Shown here in pieces: positions 1-8,904 of a stretch of DNA of 64,000 nucleotides (position 1 is its first letter; each line of letters starts with the position of its first letter). The notes beneath the pieces are model-generated. The model did no database searches. It saw only the letters and a list, made by a program, of their open reading frames with translations, and was not told where the DNA came from. The translations under genes were made by a program, and so were the position numbers. This stretch comes from an uncultured Lachnospiraceae bacterium (lineage in GTDB: Bacteria; Bacillota; Clostridia; Lachnospirales; Lachnospiraceae), in contig CALCMD010000103.1 of the NCBI GenBank assembly GCA_937965795.1, positions 1 through 64,000 on the forward strand, written 5' to 3'.

Positions 1-261
1 TCTGTTTTCATGAACTTTCAAGGTTGTTTCACTGTTCAGTTATCAATGTTCTTTGTTGTCTTGTTTTCGACAGCTTGTTTAGTTTATCAAAACTTTTCAG
101 GCTTGTCAAGAACTTTTTTCAACTTTTTTATTTCTTTTTCTCGTTTCGCCGTCTCTGATCGAGACGACTTCCATATACTATCACTCCAATCTGCATTTGT
201 CAACAGTATTTTTCTAAATTATTTAAATTTTTTATTTTGTTTTAAAAACTTTGTCAATTTA
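1..261. other. T-rich non-coding stretch downstream of radA
   Basis: No gene is supported here; the only open frame of any length is low-complexity and rich in Phe and Leu from T runs. The stretch holds many TTTTT tracts and a small perfect hairpin at 150-166 (CGTCTC, 5-nt loop, GAGACG). It follows the stop of radA on the minus strand, so it may serve in transcription termination, but no classic stem plus T-run can be assigned. Confidence 0.4.
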
Positions 262-1620
262 TCAAATGTACTTTACCGCATCCTGCAAATTGCGCACGCC
301 GATCATGCGGATTCCATCGATTCGCTCTGTCGATTTTAAAGATACCTGAGGCAGTATAACCGTTGAAAAACCAAGTTTCTTGGCCTCCGCTACTCTCTGC
401 TGTGCCATGCTCACCCCCCGGACTTCGCCGCTCAATCCCACTTCTCCAAACGCAATCATTTTTTCGTCTAAAGCCCTGTCTCTGTAACTCGACACCAGAG
501 CCAGCACGATCGCAAGGTCAATCGCCGGTTCATTCATGCGAATTCCCCCCGCAATATTCACATAAGCATCACAGGATGACAAGTGCAGACCCAGTCTTTT
601 TTCCAGAACTGCCATCAACAGATTGACACGGTTGTAATCCGTTCCCACCGCTGTCCTTCTGGGCATTGCCATATGACTGGGACATACCAGCGCCTGAATC
701 TCGATCAGGATGGGTCTGGTTCCTTCCATCGAACATGCCACGATAGAACCGGAAGCCCCCTGCGGTTTTCCATCCAACATAAATTCCGATGGATTTTCCA
801 CTTCCACAAGCCCTGTCTCCCTCATTTCAAAGACGCCAATCTCATTCGTGGAACCAAAGCGGTTTTTGACTCCTCTCAGAATGCGGTAGGACGCATGTCT
901 GTCCCCTTCAAAATAGAGTACCGTATCCACCATATGCTCCAGGACTCTCGGCCCGGCCACGACGCCTTCCTTTGTCACATGTCCCACAATAAATACGGCA
1001 ATTCCCATTCCTTTTGCGATTTGCATGAAAACTGACGTAGATTCCCGTACCTGTGACACGCTGCCCGGAGCCGAACCGACTTCCTCGTTGTACATAGTCT
1101 GTATCGAATCCACCACCAGAATTTCCGGTTTCACACGCTGAATGGCGCTTTTTATCATGTCCAGATTTGTTTCACAGAGCAGAAGTATCCCATCGCCTGC
1201 TTTCCCAACACGCTCCGCCCGCATCTTGATCTGCTGCAAAGACTCTTCTCCGGATACATAGAGTACGGTTTTTCCTCCCTGCGCCAGGTTTTTGCAAATC
1301 TGAAGTAAAAGTGTTGACTTTCCGATGCCCGGATCGCCCCCCACTAAAACCAGAGAACCGGTAACAATCCCGCCTCCCAATACCCGGTCCAACTCTCCGC
1401 TTCCGGACGTCATTCTGCTCTCCTCTCCGCTTCGAATACTGGAAAGTCTGACTGGCTCGGCCGCTGTTTCCCGGTATGATGTTTTGGCTCCCGGTGATTT
1501 ATCCACGATCTCTTCCGCGAAGGTATTCCATTCTCTGCATGACGGGCACTGTCCCGTCCATTTTGTGGACTCAAAACCACAGTTCTGACAAAAAAATACT
1601 GTCTTTTTCCCCTTTGCCAT
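262..1620 (-). CDS. radA: DNA repair protein RadA (Sms)
   Basis: This is a RecA-like ATPase that helps process recombination intermediates by driving branch migration in the cytoplasm. The 452 residues match the usual family length. A four-cysteine zinc finger is seen at the N terminus (C11, C14, C25, C28), a Walker A motif GGDPGIGKS at residues 94-102, a Walker B segment ending in VVDSIQT, the RadA-specific KNRFG motif about residue 250, and a C-terminal Lon-protease-like domain. It lies downstream of clpC and an unknown gene on the same strand. The clpC-radA neighbourhood is common in Firmicutes, but a terminator at 1659-1705 suggests radA may also have its own transcript here. Confidence 0.97.
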   Translation of the reverse strand: MAKGKKTVFFCQNCGFESTKWTGQCPSCREWNTFAEEIVDKSPGAKTSYRETAAEPVRLSSIRSGEESRMTSGSGELDRVLGGGIVTGSLVLVGGDPGIGKSTLLLQICKNLAQGGKTVLYVSGEESLQQIKMRAERVGKAGDGILLLCETNLDMIKSAIQRVKPEILVVDSIQTMYNEEVGSAPGSVSQVRESTSVFMQIAKGMGIAVFIVGHVTKEGVVAGPRVLEHMVDTVLYFEGDRHASYRILRGVKNRFGSTNEIGVFEMRETGLVEVENPSEFMLDGKPQGASGSIVACSMEGTRPILIEIQALVCPSHMAMPRRTAVGTDYNRVNLLMAVLEKRLGLHLSSCDAYVNIAGGIRMNEPAIDLAIVLALVSSYRDRALDEKMIAFGEVGLSGEVRGVSMAQQRVAEAKKLGFSTVILPQVSLKSTERIDGIRMIGVRNLQDAVKYI

Positions 1621-1658
1621 AATTCCTCCTCTTAAACTTGAAAATTAACCGTCAGAAA

Positions 1659-1705
1659 AAAATCCGTATCCGAAACGCCGCTTCCGGCATCCGTATACGG
1701 ATTTT
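1659..1705 (-). terminator. Rho-independent terminator after the 1716-2135 gene
   Basis: On the minus strand the arm AAAATCCGTAT (1695-1705) pairs with ATACGGATTTT (1659-1669) around a GC-rich inner region, and the stem runs into a string of T. It starts 11 nt after the stop of the upstream unknown gene, so it should end that transcript before radA. Confidence 0.8.
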
Positions 1706-1715
1706 CCAATATCAT

Positions 1716-2135
1716 TTACATTCTTTCAATCTTAATTTCCGCTTTTTCCTTCTCCACACTGTCAAGCTCCACGCCAAGCACCAGCTTTCCGCCCAGGTTC
1801 GTTTTCATCTCGCCGATTTCCCTGCCGTCCACAAACACCTGATACTGGGTATCCTCCTCCAGTTCCACCGTAATCTGAACATCCGTAGGGGCTTCTACCT
1901 CAAAAGTAAGTCCCCCTTCCGTGGCATTTAAATTCTTCACCGCGCTTCCCGGTACGGATTCGTACACGAACATACCATTTCGCTCCAGTTTGGTAATCTC
2001 CTTAAAAGTTTTTACTTTATACAAATCGCCCTTATGCTCAAAGTCCGATACCTTTGTTTTCTGATCCAGTTCATAATTTCCAAAGCTGATCGTTCCATCT
2101 GCTTCTGTGCGTATTAATTCACTGATTACTGCCAT
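1716..2135 (-). CDS. Conserved protein of unknown function, 139 aa
   Basis: I recognise this as a small conserved protein of Lachnospiraceae that is often labelled 'endosialidase' in databases; nothing in the sequence supports an enzyme. It has no signal peptide or membrane segment. The N-terminal part reads like a short adaptor domain (FGNYELDQKTKVSDFEH), and residues 75-139 are rich in beta-strand patterns and charged residues, compatible with a compact beta-sandwich. A ribosome binding site (CCAGGAGG) stands 8 to 10 nt before the ATG. It lies between clpC and radA, with its own terminator and a possible weak promoter near 2210-2240, so it may form a single-gene unit. Function is unknown. 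Confidence 0.8.
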   Translation of the reverse strand: MAVISELIRTEADGTISFGNYELDQKTKVSDFEHKGDLYKVKTFKEITKLERNGMFVYESVPGSAVKNLNATEGGLTFEVEAPTDVQITVELEEDTQYQVFVDGREIGEMKTNLGGKLVLGVELDSVEKEKAEIKIERM

Positions 2136-2288
2136 CCTTATATCCTCCTGGTCCTCTCTTGTGTTTCCAGAACAGCAAGCTGCCGTTCTTTTGAATGATA
2201 GTTAAATTTTATCATACTGCTGCAAAATTTTCTAGCCATTTCACAGACTTTCCAAAAATAATCGTCTCTTGGCCAAATTACACGTTCT

Positions 2289-2331
2289 CACGGTCAGCGC
2301 AGTAAATGCGCAGACCTGGCTGAACTGTTAC
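2289..2331 (-). repeat. Intergenic hairpin repeat, copy A
   Basis: Read on the minus strand, this 43-bp element begins GTAACAGTTCAG, then CAGGTC, a hairpin with arms TGCGC and GCGCA, and GACCGTG. The arrangement (terminal GTAAC..TTCAG, then CAGGTC, stem, GACCGTG) returns at 34391-34434 with different but still complementary stem bases. It starts 8 nt downstream of the clpC stop. The compensating stem changes suggest selection for the fold. Confidence 0.65.
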
Positions 2332-2339
2332 AAATAATC

Positions 2340-4790
2340 TCATGCCTTTACAGAAAAGCGGATTTCTTTCCCGCGCGCTCCCACAGAAACGGTATCCCCT
2401 CTTTTTATCTTTCCCTCCAGGATTTCTTCTGCCAGCGCATCTTCCATCTTACTCTGAATCGCTCTTTTCAGCGGGCGCGCACCATACTTCGGATCAAAAC
2501 CTGCCTCCTCGATCAGAATTTTTGCCGTGTTTTGCACTTTCATTGTAATGTCCATCTGCTCCTTGCAGCGCTTTACAAAGACATTCAGCAAGAGATTCAC
2601 AATACTGCGGATATGCTCCTTATTCAGAGAATGAAATACGATCGTTTCATCAATCCGGTTTAAAAATTCCGGCCGGAACAACCGCCTGACTTCCTCCATG
2701 ACCCTGCTCTTCATCACCTCATAATCATGTTTTTCATCATCCACGCTCCCAAATCCCAGTTTCTTCGGCGCTACGATGGACTGTGCTCCCGCATTGGACG
2801 TCATAATCAGAATCGTATTCTTAAAATCCACCTTCCGTCCCTGAGAATCCGTAATATGGCCGTCATCCAGCACCTGAAGCAGAATATTAAAGACGTCCGG
2901 ATGCGCCTTTTCGATCTCGTCAAAAAGGATCACGGAATACGGGTTTCTTCTGACTTTCTCGCTGAGCTGCCCGCCTTCCCCATAGCCTACGTATCCCGGC
3001 GGCGAACCTACCAGTTTCGATACGCTGTGCTTTTCCATATATTCTGACATGTCCACACGAATCATGGCCTGTTCACTGCCAAAGACCGCTTCCGCCAGTG
3101 CCTTTGACAGCTCCGTCTTTCCTACGCCGGTAGGCCCCAAAAACAGGAAGGAACCGATCGGACGATTCGGGTCCTTTAATCCCACGCGCCCTCTTTTTAC
3201 CGCCTTTGCCACAGCCGCGACCGCTTCTTCCTGTCCAATCACTCTCTTATGAAGCGTTTTCTCTAGTTTCAGCAGGCGAAGAGATTCTTTCTCCGCCAGG
3301 CGCTGTACCGGGATTTTCGTCCAGCCGGATACCACCTCTGCCACGTCCTCTTCCCCGACCATCAGCCCTTTTGACGCATTCTTTTTTCGAAGATTCGCGC
3401 GCTGGCGCTGAAGCTTTTTCTCCTGCTCTTCCTGCCCCCTCTGGATCGCCCCTGCTTTTTCAAAGTCTCCTTCTTTAATGGCATTTTCTTTCGCCTCTGC
3501 CAAATCTGCGATCTCTTTTTGCAGTTTCTCCAGATTTTCCGGAACCTGATACCCCTTTAACTGTTTCCTGGACGCCGCTTCATCCATCAGATCGATTGCC
3601 TTATCCGGCAAAAAGCGGTCGCTGATATAACGTTTGGACAATTCTACCGCCGCTCTTAAGGCTTCATCAGAAATGCTGACCCGGTGATACTTTTCATAGT
3701 TCGGCCGAAGCCCTCTTAAAATCTCAATTGCTTCCCCCTCTGCCGGTTCTTCCACCGTCACTGGCTGGAATCTTCGTTCCAGCGCAGGATCTTTCTCGAT
3801 ATGCTTTCGATATTCTTCAATCGTCGTGGCGCCGATCACCTGAATCTCTCCCCGCGACAGAGCCGGTTTCATAATATTCGACGCATCCATCGCGCCTTCC
3901 GCACCGCCTGCTCCGATAATCGTATGCAGCTCGTCGATAAACAGAAGAACTTCCCGGCTCTCGGACGCCTCCGCCAGCACGCTCTTAATCCGCTCCTCAA
4001 ACTCGCCCCGGTATTTTGAACCGGCTACCATGCTGGCCATATCAAGACTCACCACACGTTTTCCCCGCATCTGCTCCGGAACTGCCTCCGTGACAATACG
4101 CTGTGCCAGTCCTTCGACGACAGCTGTTTTTCCGACGCCTGGTTCTCCGATCAGACATGGATTATTCTTTGTCCTGCGGCTCAGAATCTGTAGAATCCTC
4201 TCGATCTCCGCCTCCCGTCCGATCACAGGGTCCAGCATTCCGTCCGCCGCCATCTGCGTCAGGTCACGGCTGTACTGATCCAGCACAGGCGTCGCGCTCT
4301 CTCCCTGCACACTTCGCATATTCCGGGCATTCTGTGCCAGTTCCTTATACATTTCTTCCTCGATGCCCATACTGTCAAGAATGGACAGATAAAGCTTCTG
4401 GATATTGACTCCCAGCGTATGAAGCAGCCTTGTCGCCACGCATTCCGAATCTTTAATCATGGCAATCAAAATGTGCTCCGTGCCCGCCTTTTCCATCCGC
4501 AAAGCTTCCGCCTCGCGCAGACTGTTTTCCAATATCTGTGTCGTCCGGGGCGTATATTCTCCCGCATCCTTCAGATTCCCTTCGGGTACGATCAGCTTAT
4601 CGATGAGTTCCAGAAGCTTTTCCGCTTCAACGCCTGCCTCACGCAGATTCATCCCTGCCGCTCCGTCCGGCTCCATCAAAAGCCCCAGCAGCAAATGTTC
4701 AGAACCAATATAGCCCGTCCCATACTCGTTCGCTCTTTTTTTCGCCAGATTCAACGCCCTGTTCGCATATTCTGTAAAATGCTCACGCAT
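2340..4790 (-). CDS. clpC: ATP-dependent Clp protease ATP-binding subunit ClpC
   Basis: This Hsp100 unfoldase feeds substrates to ClpP. The 816 residues show, in order: a double Clp_N repeat (1-145), a first AAA+ module with Walker A GEPGVGKTA and Walker B LLFIDELH, a middle coiled coil of UVR type (about 420-465) that is typical of ClpC, and a second AAA+ module with GPTGVGKTE and ILFDEIEKAHP. The ClpP-docking loop carries the LGF tripeptide (PKKLGFGS). The gene starts 24 nt after the stop of a GntR-family regulator, so the two are probably co-transcribed. Unlike Bacillus-type loci, no ctsR, mcsA or mcsB lies next to it in this window, so arginine-phosphate or CtsR control cannot be inferred here. 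Confidence 0.97.
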   Translation of the reverse strand: MREHFTEYANRALNLAKKRANEYGTGYIGSEHLLLGLLMEPDGAAGMNLREAGVEAEKLLELIDKLIVPEGNLKDAGEYTPRTTQILENSLREAEALRMEKAGTEHILIAMIKDSECVATRLLHTLGVNIQKLYLSILDSMGIEEEMYKELAQNARNMRSVQGESATPVLDQYSRDLTQMAADGMLDPVIGREAEIERILQILSRRTKNNPCLIGEPGVGKTAVVEGLAQRIVTEAVPEQMRGKRVVSLDMASMVAGSKYRGEFEERIKSVLAEASESREVLLFIDELHTIIGAGGAEGAMDASNIMKPALSRGEIQVIGATTIEEYRKHIEKDPALERRFQPVTVEEPAEGEAIEILRGLRPNYEKYHRVSISDEALRAAVELSKRYISDRFLPDKAIDLMDEAASRKQLKGYQVPENLEKLQKEIADLAEAKENAIKEGDFEKAGAIQRGQEEQEKKLQRQRANLRKKNASKGLMVGEEDVAEVVSGWTKIPVQRLAEKESLRLLKLEKTLHKRVIGQEEAVAAVAKAVKRGRVGLKDPNRPIGSFLFLGPTGVGKTELSKALAEAVFGSEQAMIRVDMSEYMEKHSVSKLVGSPPGYVGYGEGGQLSEKVRRNPYSVILFDEIEKAHPDVFNILLQVLDDGHITDSQGRKVDFKNTILIMTSNAGAQSIVAPKKLGFGSVDDEKHDYEVMKSRVMEEVRRLFRPEFLNRIDETIVFHSLNKEHIRSIVNLLLNVFVKRCKEQMDITMKVQNTAKILIEEAGFDPKYGARPLKRAIQSKMEDALAEEILEGKIKRGDTVSVGARGKEIRFSVKA

Positions 4791-4814
4791 ATTCCGTCCT
4801 CCTGTTTGTTCCTG

Positions 4815-5189
4815 TCATTCCCTTTCATACCCGGCAAATATTTCATCTACCAGCTCATGAACCTCCTGGCAGGAAATATTTTTACATCTCCCTTTTGCCA
4901 AAAGCACCTGAAGATTTCTCTTCATTTCCTCTAACGCCTGCATTTTATCCACATCCAGCGCAATTACCGCGCCTCTTCGCCGGTCAATCGTCAAAAATCC
5001 CTCCTGCCTGAGTACGGTATACGCCTTATTTACCGTGTGCATATTAATGCCAATATCCTCCGCCAACTGCCTGACCGATGGAAGAGCGTCTCCCTCTTGT
5101 ATCCGCGATGTAGCGATTCCCAGGATAATCTGATTCCTGAGCTGGATATACAAAGCCTCATCGCTTTGAAAATCAATTTTGATGACCAT
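4815..5189 (-). CDS. GntR-family transcriptional regulator, YtrA type
   Basis: A 124-residue DNA-binding protein with a winged helix at residues 10-75; the recognition region reads PSVRQLAEDIGINMHTVNKAY, which is characteristic of GntR proteins. The C-terminal part is short and helical, as in the YtrA subfamily that usually controls ABC transporter operons. The start is supported by AAGGTG upstream. It sits directly in front of clpC and 107 nt after the response regulator gene. A TGTTATA-n7-TATAACA dyad at 5283-5303 is a candidate autoregulatory site. No transporter lies next to it, so its targets are unclear; control of clpC is an inference from position only. Confidence 0.9.
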   Translation of the reverse strand: MVIKIDFQSDEALYIQLRNQIILGIATSRIQEGDALPSVRQLAEDIGINMHTVNKAYTVLRQEGFLTIDRRRGAVIALDVDKMQALEEMKRNLQVLLAKGRCKNISCQEVHELVDEIFAGYERE

Positions 5190-5282
5190 TCATTCACCTT
5201 CTCGTCTTGTAATCTGAAGCCATTCAAATCAGTCGTTCGCAAATATGCCCCATCTGATTTTCTATATTTCTACTGTTAAGAA

Positions 5283-5303
5283 TGTTATATATATGTTATA
5301 ACA
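5283..5303. promoter_or_regulatory. Palindrome upstream of the GntR gene (candidate operator)
   Basis: TGTTATA at 5283-5289 and TATAACA at 5297-5303 form an inverted repeat with 7-nt spacing, overlapping the last codons of the response regulator gene and lying about 95 nt upstream of the GntR start. GntR/YtrA proteins commonly bind such AT-rich dyads and repress their own promoter; the link is inferred. Confidence 0.4.
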
Positions 5304-6849
5304 AATGCTCTGGCCTGTCAACCTGCAATCGCTTCCTGTACTCACTTGGAGTCATGCCGGTCTGGCTCTTAAACACCCGGCTGAAATACCGGCAGTCATG
5401 ATATCCGCACAGATCACAGACATTTTCCAGCGTCATGCCCGGATGGTTTTCCAACAACTCTTTCGCCCTGGCTATCTTTTTCTCCGTAATGTATTTATTC
5501 ATGGACATCCCGGACATTTTCTTAAACAATCTTGAAAGATAGGTATAATTATACCCAAACACATCCGCCACCTGTTCCAGACTTTCCAGCGTCAGGAAAT
5601 TACTGTCTACATATTCCAGCACACGCATCTCCACACTTTTCTCATAAATTCGTTCCATGTAGCTTCCGATTTCCCGAAAGCATTCCATCATGCTTCTGTT
5701 CAGTTCTTCCTCATTCTTTGCCAGTCCTATGCAGCGCCAAAGCTTTTTCTCCATTCTTTCCAAAAATTCCGAATCATAATCTTTCCCCGAAAATTCCAGC
5801 AGTTTCAGCACATAAAGGCTGACCTTTTCTATGTCCTGCTGTGCCGCATGATTTTGAATCATATATTGCAGGATTGCTTGAATTTCTTCGGTAAAGTTTC
5901 TCAGATCCGCAAAAAGAAAATAGTTTTTGATATCGCTGTTTACCTTCATTTTGACGATTTCCAGCAAATCCTGTCTGTCGCCGTCCTGCTTCTCCGCCAC
6001 GAAAATCTGAGGCTTTCCCACGATCAGCTTCTTCTGCATCAGAAAACGCAAATGTTTTGCACGATCCCATACCTTTTCATATTCCATTGGTTTTTCTGAG
6101 AGAACGATATGCACGGACAGACTGGTATATGCCTCCAGAAGCTCCAAAAGCCTTCCCGCTATCTCTTCCGGCGTCTCTTTCTTTTCTTTCTTTATCTGAA
6201 TACCAAGCATTTTCTGATTTACTGCCTGTTCGTCCGCCAGATACCAGTCATATGCGTTCCCGCAAAGTTTCTCTGTCACTGTTCTCCAGGGAATCTGTTC
6301 CATCGCTGTGCGATAATGTTCCGTAAGGTCCGCGTCACGGGCATCGTAAAGCATGTTCCCCACACACAGAAACAGAAGAATATACCGGACTTCTTCTCTC
6401 TGATGCAGCATGTAAGCATCGGAATAAAGGATGTGCCGCTCCTGATTTGCTCCTGCATTCATCAGATTCTTCTTAAGATCAAGCAATACATCACAAAGTT
6501 TTTCATCTTCCAACGGCTTTAAAAGATAATGAAACACCCCATACTGGATTGCTTTCTGCGCATAACTAAAATCCGAGTATCCGGATACGATCACCACCAG
6601 CATTCCCGGATACCTGTTCCGTATGAGACGCGACAATTCCAGCCCGTCCATCACCGGCATAGAAATGTCTGTAAAAACGACCTGTGGCTCCTCTTCTTCT
6701 ATCCGCTCAAGCGCCTGTCCCCCATTCTCTGCCAAAGCCACCACCCGAAAAGCCGAATCCAGATATTCTATTTTATTTTTTATATAAGCTCCTATTTTTA
6801 TTTCATCTTCCACCACAATCGCCTTTATGGTTCCATCCGGACTTCTCAT
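5296..6849 (-). CDS. Response regulator, YesN type, with AraC HTH output
   Basis: The protein (517 aa) has an N-terminal receiver domain with the phospho-acceptor Asp at about residue 61 (FTDISMP) and the conserved Lys at about 111 (LLKP), a long central region of unknown fold, and a C-terminal AraC-type double helix-turn-helix (about 410-515, ending with the FSRVFKSQTGMTPSEYRK signature). Its start codon overlaps the stop of the kinase gene by 4 nt (ATGA), so the two are translationally coupled. YesN-type regulators usually activate carbohydrate uptake genes; the nearby solute-binding protein gene is the likely target. Repeated TACTAT motifs upstream of that gene (10,264-10,352) are candidate binding sites. 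Confidence 0.95.
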   Translation of the reverse strand: MRSPDGTIKAIVVEDEIKIGAYIKNKIEYLDSAFRVVALAENGGQALERIEEEEPQVVFTDISMPVMDGLELSRLIRNRYPGMLVVIVSGYSDFSYAQKAIQYGVFHYLLKPLEDEKLCDVLLDLKKNLMNAGANQERHILYSDAYMLHQREEVRYILLFLCVGNMLYDARDADLTEHYRTAMEQIPWRTVTEKLCGNAYDWYLADEQAVNQKMLGIQIKKEKKETPEEIAGRLLELLEAYTSLSVHIVLSEKPMEYEKVWDRAKHLRFLMQKKLIVGKPQIFVAEKQDGDRQDLLEIVKMKVNSDIKNYFLFADLRNFTEEIQAILQYMIQNHAAQQDIEKVSLYVLKLLEFSGKDYDSEFLERMEKKLWRCIGLAKNEEELNRSMMECFREIGSYMERIYEKSVEMRVLEYVDSNFLTLESLEQVADVFGYNYTYLSRLFKKMSGMSMNKYITEKKIARAKELLENHPGMTLENVCDLCGYHDCRYFSRVFKSQTGMTPSEYRKRLQVDRPEHLL

Positions 6850-8633
6850 AACACTCTCCCTCCGATTTCTATACCCTCTCTTTGAATCCGAAACACGATA
6901 TTTTCTCTGTAAAAGAGATGAAGCCTTACATATACGTTTACCAGTCCCATCCCATCAATTTTAGCAGAAAGGCCGTTATTTCCCTCCATGCCTTCTTCAC
7001 ATCTTTTCCGTATTTCCGCCGCTTTTTCCTCCGAAAAACCTTCCCCATTATCCGACACTTTTATGCTCCAGCGCTCTTTGCCGCACATCGTTCCCGTCAC
7101 CTGAATATACGGACGGCTTCTGTTACAATATTTAAACGAATTTTCCACCAGAGGCTGAACAATCAGTTTGGGAATCCGCAAATTCATCATTTCCAGTGGG
7201 AGATCAAGCAGCACCTCCGCATTCGGAAACCTCTCTTTCATAATATCCACATACCTCTCCACGTGCCTGATCTCCTCATACAGCCGTACTCCCTCGCTCT
7301 CCTCTGCCGAAATATAACGGAACATCTGCGTAAGATTGATACACATCCGGGAAACCTCCCGGTTTCCGCCTTCTTCTGCCATCGTTCCCATCGTAGTCAG
7401 CGTGTTTACCAGAAAATGCGGCTGCATCTGTGCCTGTAGCGCCAGCAGCTTTGCCTGGCTTTCAAAGTCCTTCAGAGTAATGATATCGTGCATAGATTTT
7501 TCCAGCTTCCTGTTCAGATCCCCGATGGAATCTGAAAGGTAATCCAGCTCGGAAATATCCGTGTCGATCGGATGATACTGCCTCCCTCCGGCCAAATCTA
7601 CCTTCTCCAGCTCAGAACACAGCTCCCGGATGGGTTTTGAAAACTTCAAAGACACATGATAGCTCACGGCAAGCACAATCAGAATGACCGCCAAAAATAC
7701 AAGCGCTGCAATTCCCAGGAAGACCAAAAACCTGTTATAGTAGTCAAACAGAGAAATGGTATACAGAACGTAAATCTCCGAATTAAAAATCTGATAAACA
7801 TAGATATAATGCCCATTTTTTTCGTATGTGCCTGTTTTCCATCCATTTTCTTCCAGAATCGCCTTTCCGTCCCGCCCGCTCTCTGAAAAAATCGTATCTC
7901 CCCTTGCGTTCAATATATGAATTTGGAGCCCCGTATCCTTTTTGGCGGAGGACAGTCTACGGATATCGCCCACAAAATCCTCCTCATCTACCTGTACCTC
8001 CAAAATTCCGGCGCCATTGTACAGGACATGGTCTTTTCCAAAGCTTCTGGACAGTGTCACTCTTGGTTTATCCTTTTCGGAAATCACACGTTCCCCCCGA
8101 CTTGCTTCCAGAAATTCATTCCTCTCCACATATTTGACTATGGGAGCCCCGTCCATTTCATAATCCTGATAGAAATCCGGGTATTCCCCCTGTATTTTAT
8201 CAATATAGTACTCATTTCCCATCCAGATATAATGATTCCCCCCTGTGATAACCCCCACATGATATTTCTTCTGAATCATCTTGTAAGCATCCAGATACAG
8301 CTCTGAAAACAAATCCGCAGTACTGCGCCCCTCCTCGTAAGATTCCGGAAGGCTTTCCTGCACCGTCTCCTGAAATTTTTCTGACCTCACAAGCTCCATA
8401 GAAAAGTCGTCCATATCCTGCAAATAATGTTCAATGTTCTGATTTATACTGAGCGTCAACTGTCTTTGAATCTCCACCGTATTGGAATCCATAACATTTC
8501 CGACATAAAGTACCGTACCGCACAAAATAACAGAAATACATAGGATAATCCAGACAAGGTACGTCCGAAACAGCTTTTTTACGATTGACTCCTGATACTT
8601 TTTCCTGCGTTTAAAAATATGTACTCTTGCCAT
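6846..8633 (-). CDS. Sensor histidine kinase, YesM type
   Basis: A membrane sensor with a transmembrane helix near residues 22-42, a large extracellular sensing region, a second transmembrane helix about 290-315, a HAMP linker, and a cytoplasmic His-kinase domain of the LytS/YesM type. The phosphorylated His is about residue 406 in the motif QAQMQPHFLVNTL. The N box (IVQPLVENSFKYC) and the G box (VSDNGEGF) of the ATPase domain are present. I place the start at 8633 because GGGGGAA stands 7 nt upstream; the longer frame to 8678 has no suitable ribosome binding site. It pairs with the overlapping response regulator and probably senses a ligand held by the solute-binding protein encoded upstream. 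Confidence 0.94.
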   Translation of the reverse strand: MARVHIFKRRKKYQESIVKKLFRTYLVWIILCISVILCGTVLYVGNVMDSNTVEIQRQLTLSINQNIEHYLQDMDDFSMELVRSEKFQETVQESLPESYEEGRSTADLFSELYLDAYKMIQKKYHVGVITGGNHYIWMGNEYYIDKIQGEYPDFYQDYEMDGAPIVKYVERNEFLEASRGERVISEKDKPRVTLSRSFGKDHVLYNGAGILEVQVDEEDFVGDIRRLSSAKKDTGLQIHILNARGDTIFSESGRDGKAILEENGWKTGTYEKNGHYIYVYQIFNSEIYVLYTISLFDYYNRFLVFLGIAALVFLAVILIVLAVSYHVSLKFSKPIRELCSELEKVDLAGGRQYHPIDTDISELDYLSDSIGDLNRKLEKSMHDIITLKDFESQAKLLALQAQMQPHFLVNTLTTMGTMAEEGGNREVSRMCINLTQMFRYISAEESEGVRLYEEIRHVERYVDIMKERFPNAEVLLDLPLEMMNLRIPKLIVQPLVENSFKYCNRSRPYIQVTGTMCGKERWSIKVSDNGEGFSEEKAAEIRKRCEEGMEGNNGLSAKIDGMGLVNVYVRLHLFYRENIVFRIQREGIEIGGRVL

Positions 8634-8904
8634 ATGCCGTTCCCCCATTTTCCTTGTACTCTTTACCGCTTTTCCCAATAGCTCGCGAAAGAAAATACTT
8701 CCTATTGTAATTATATCAATTTTTTCTGACCATCCATGAGGACATATTTTACCTGTTTATGTGGATTTTGTTTACCTGAGACCCCAAAACGCTCCGGAAC
8801 CTACAAAACCTGCCACCAGAGGCTTCTTCTGGATACATGGCGGCAAAAAGGGAAGGACAGAATGCAAAACATTTGTCCTTCTAATCATCGCTTTCCTTTC
8901 CCAT
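8634..8904. other. Intergenic region between solute-binding protein and kinase genes
   Basis: No gene is seen. On the minus strand a good -10 box TATAAT lies at about 8712-8717 with only a weak -35, a possible promoter for the kinase/regulator pair. The rest holds the terminator of the upstream gene. Confidence 0.35.
8852..8881 (-). terminator. Terminator after the solute-binding protein gene
   Basis: GAAGGACA pairs with TGTCCTTC, with a further AATG/CATT pair inside, and the minus-strand stem is followed by CCCTTTTT. It lies 23 nt beyond the stop codon, which suggests that the kinase and regulator are transcribed separately or by partial read-through. Confidence 0.7.

Noticed and set aside
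10..339. Plus-strand open frame of 109 codons
   Set aside because: It is low-complexity Phe/Leu/Asn-rich from T runs, has no ribosome binding site and partly overlaps radA.
5030..5242. Second minus-strand frame overlapping the GntR gene
   Set aside because: It runs out of frame with the well-supported winged helix and lacks any family pattern.
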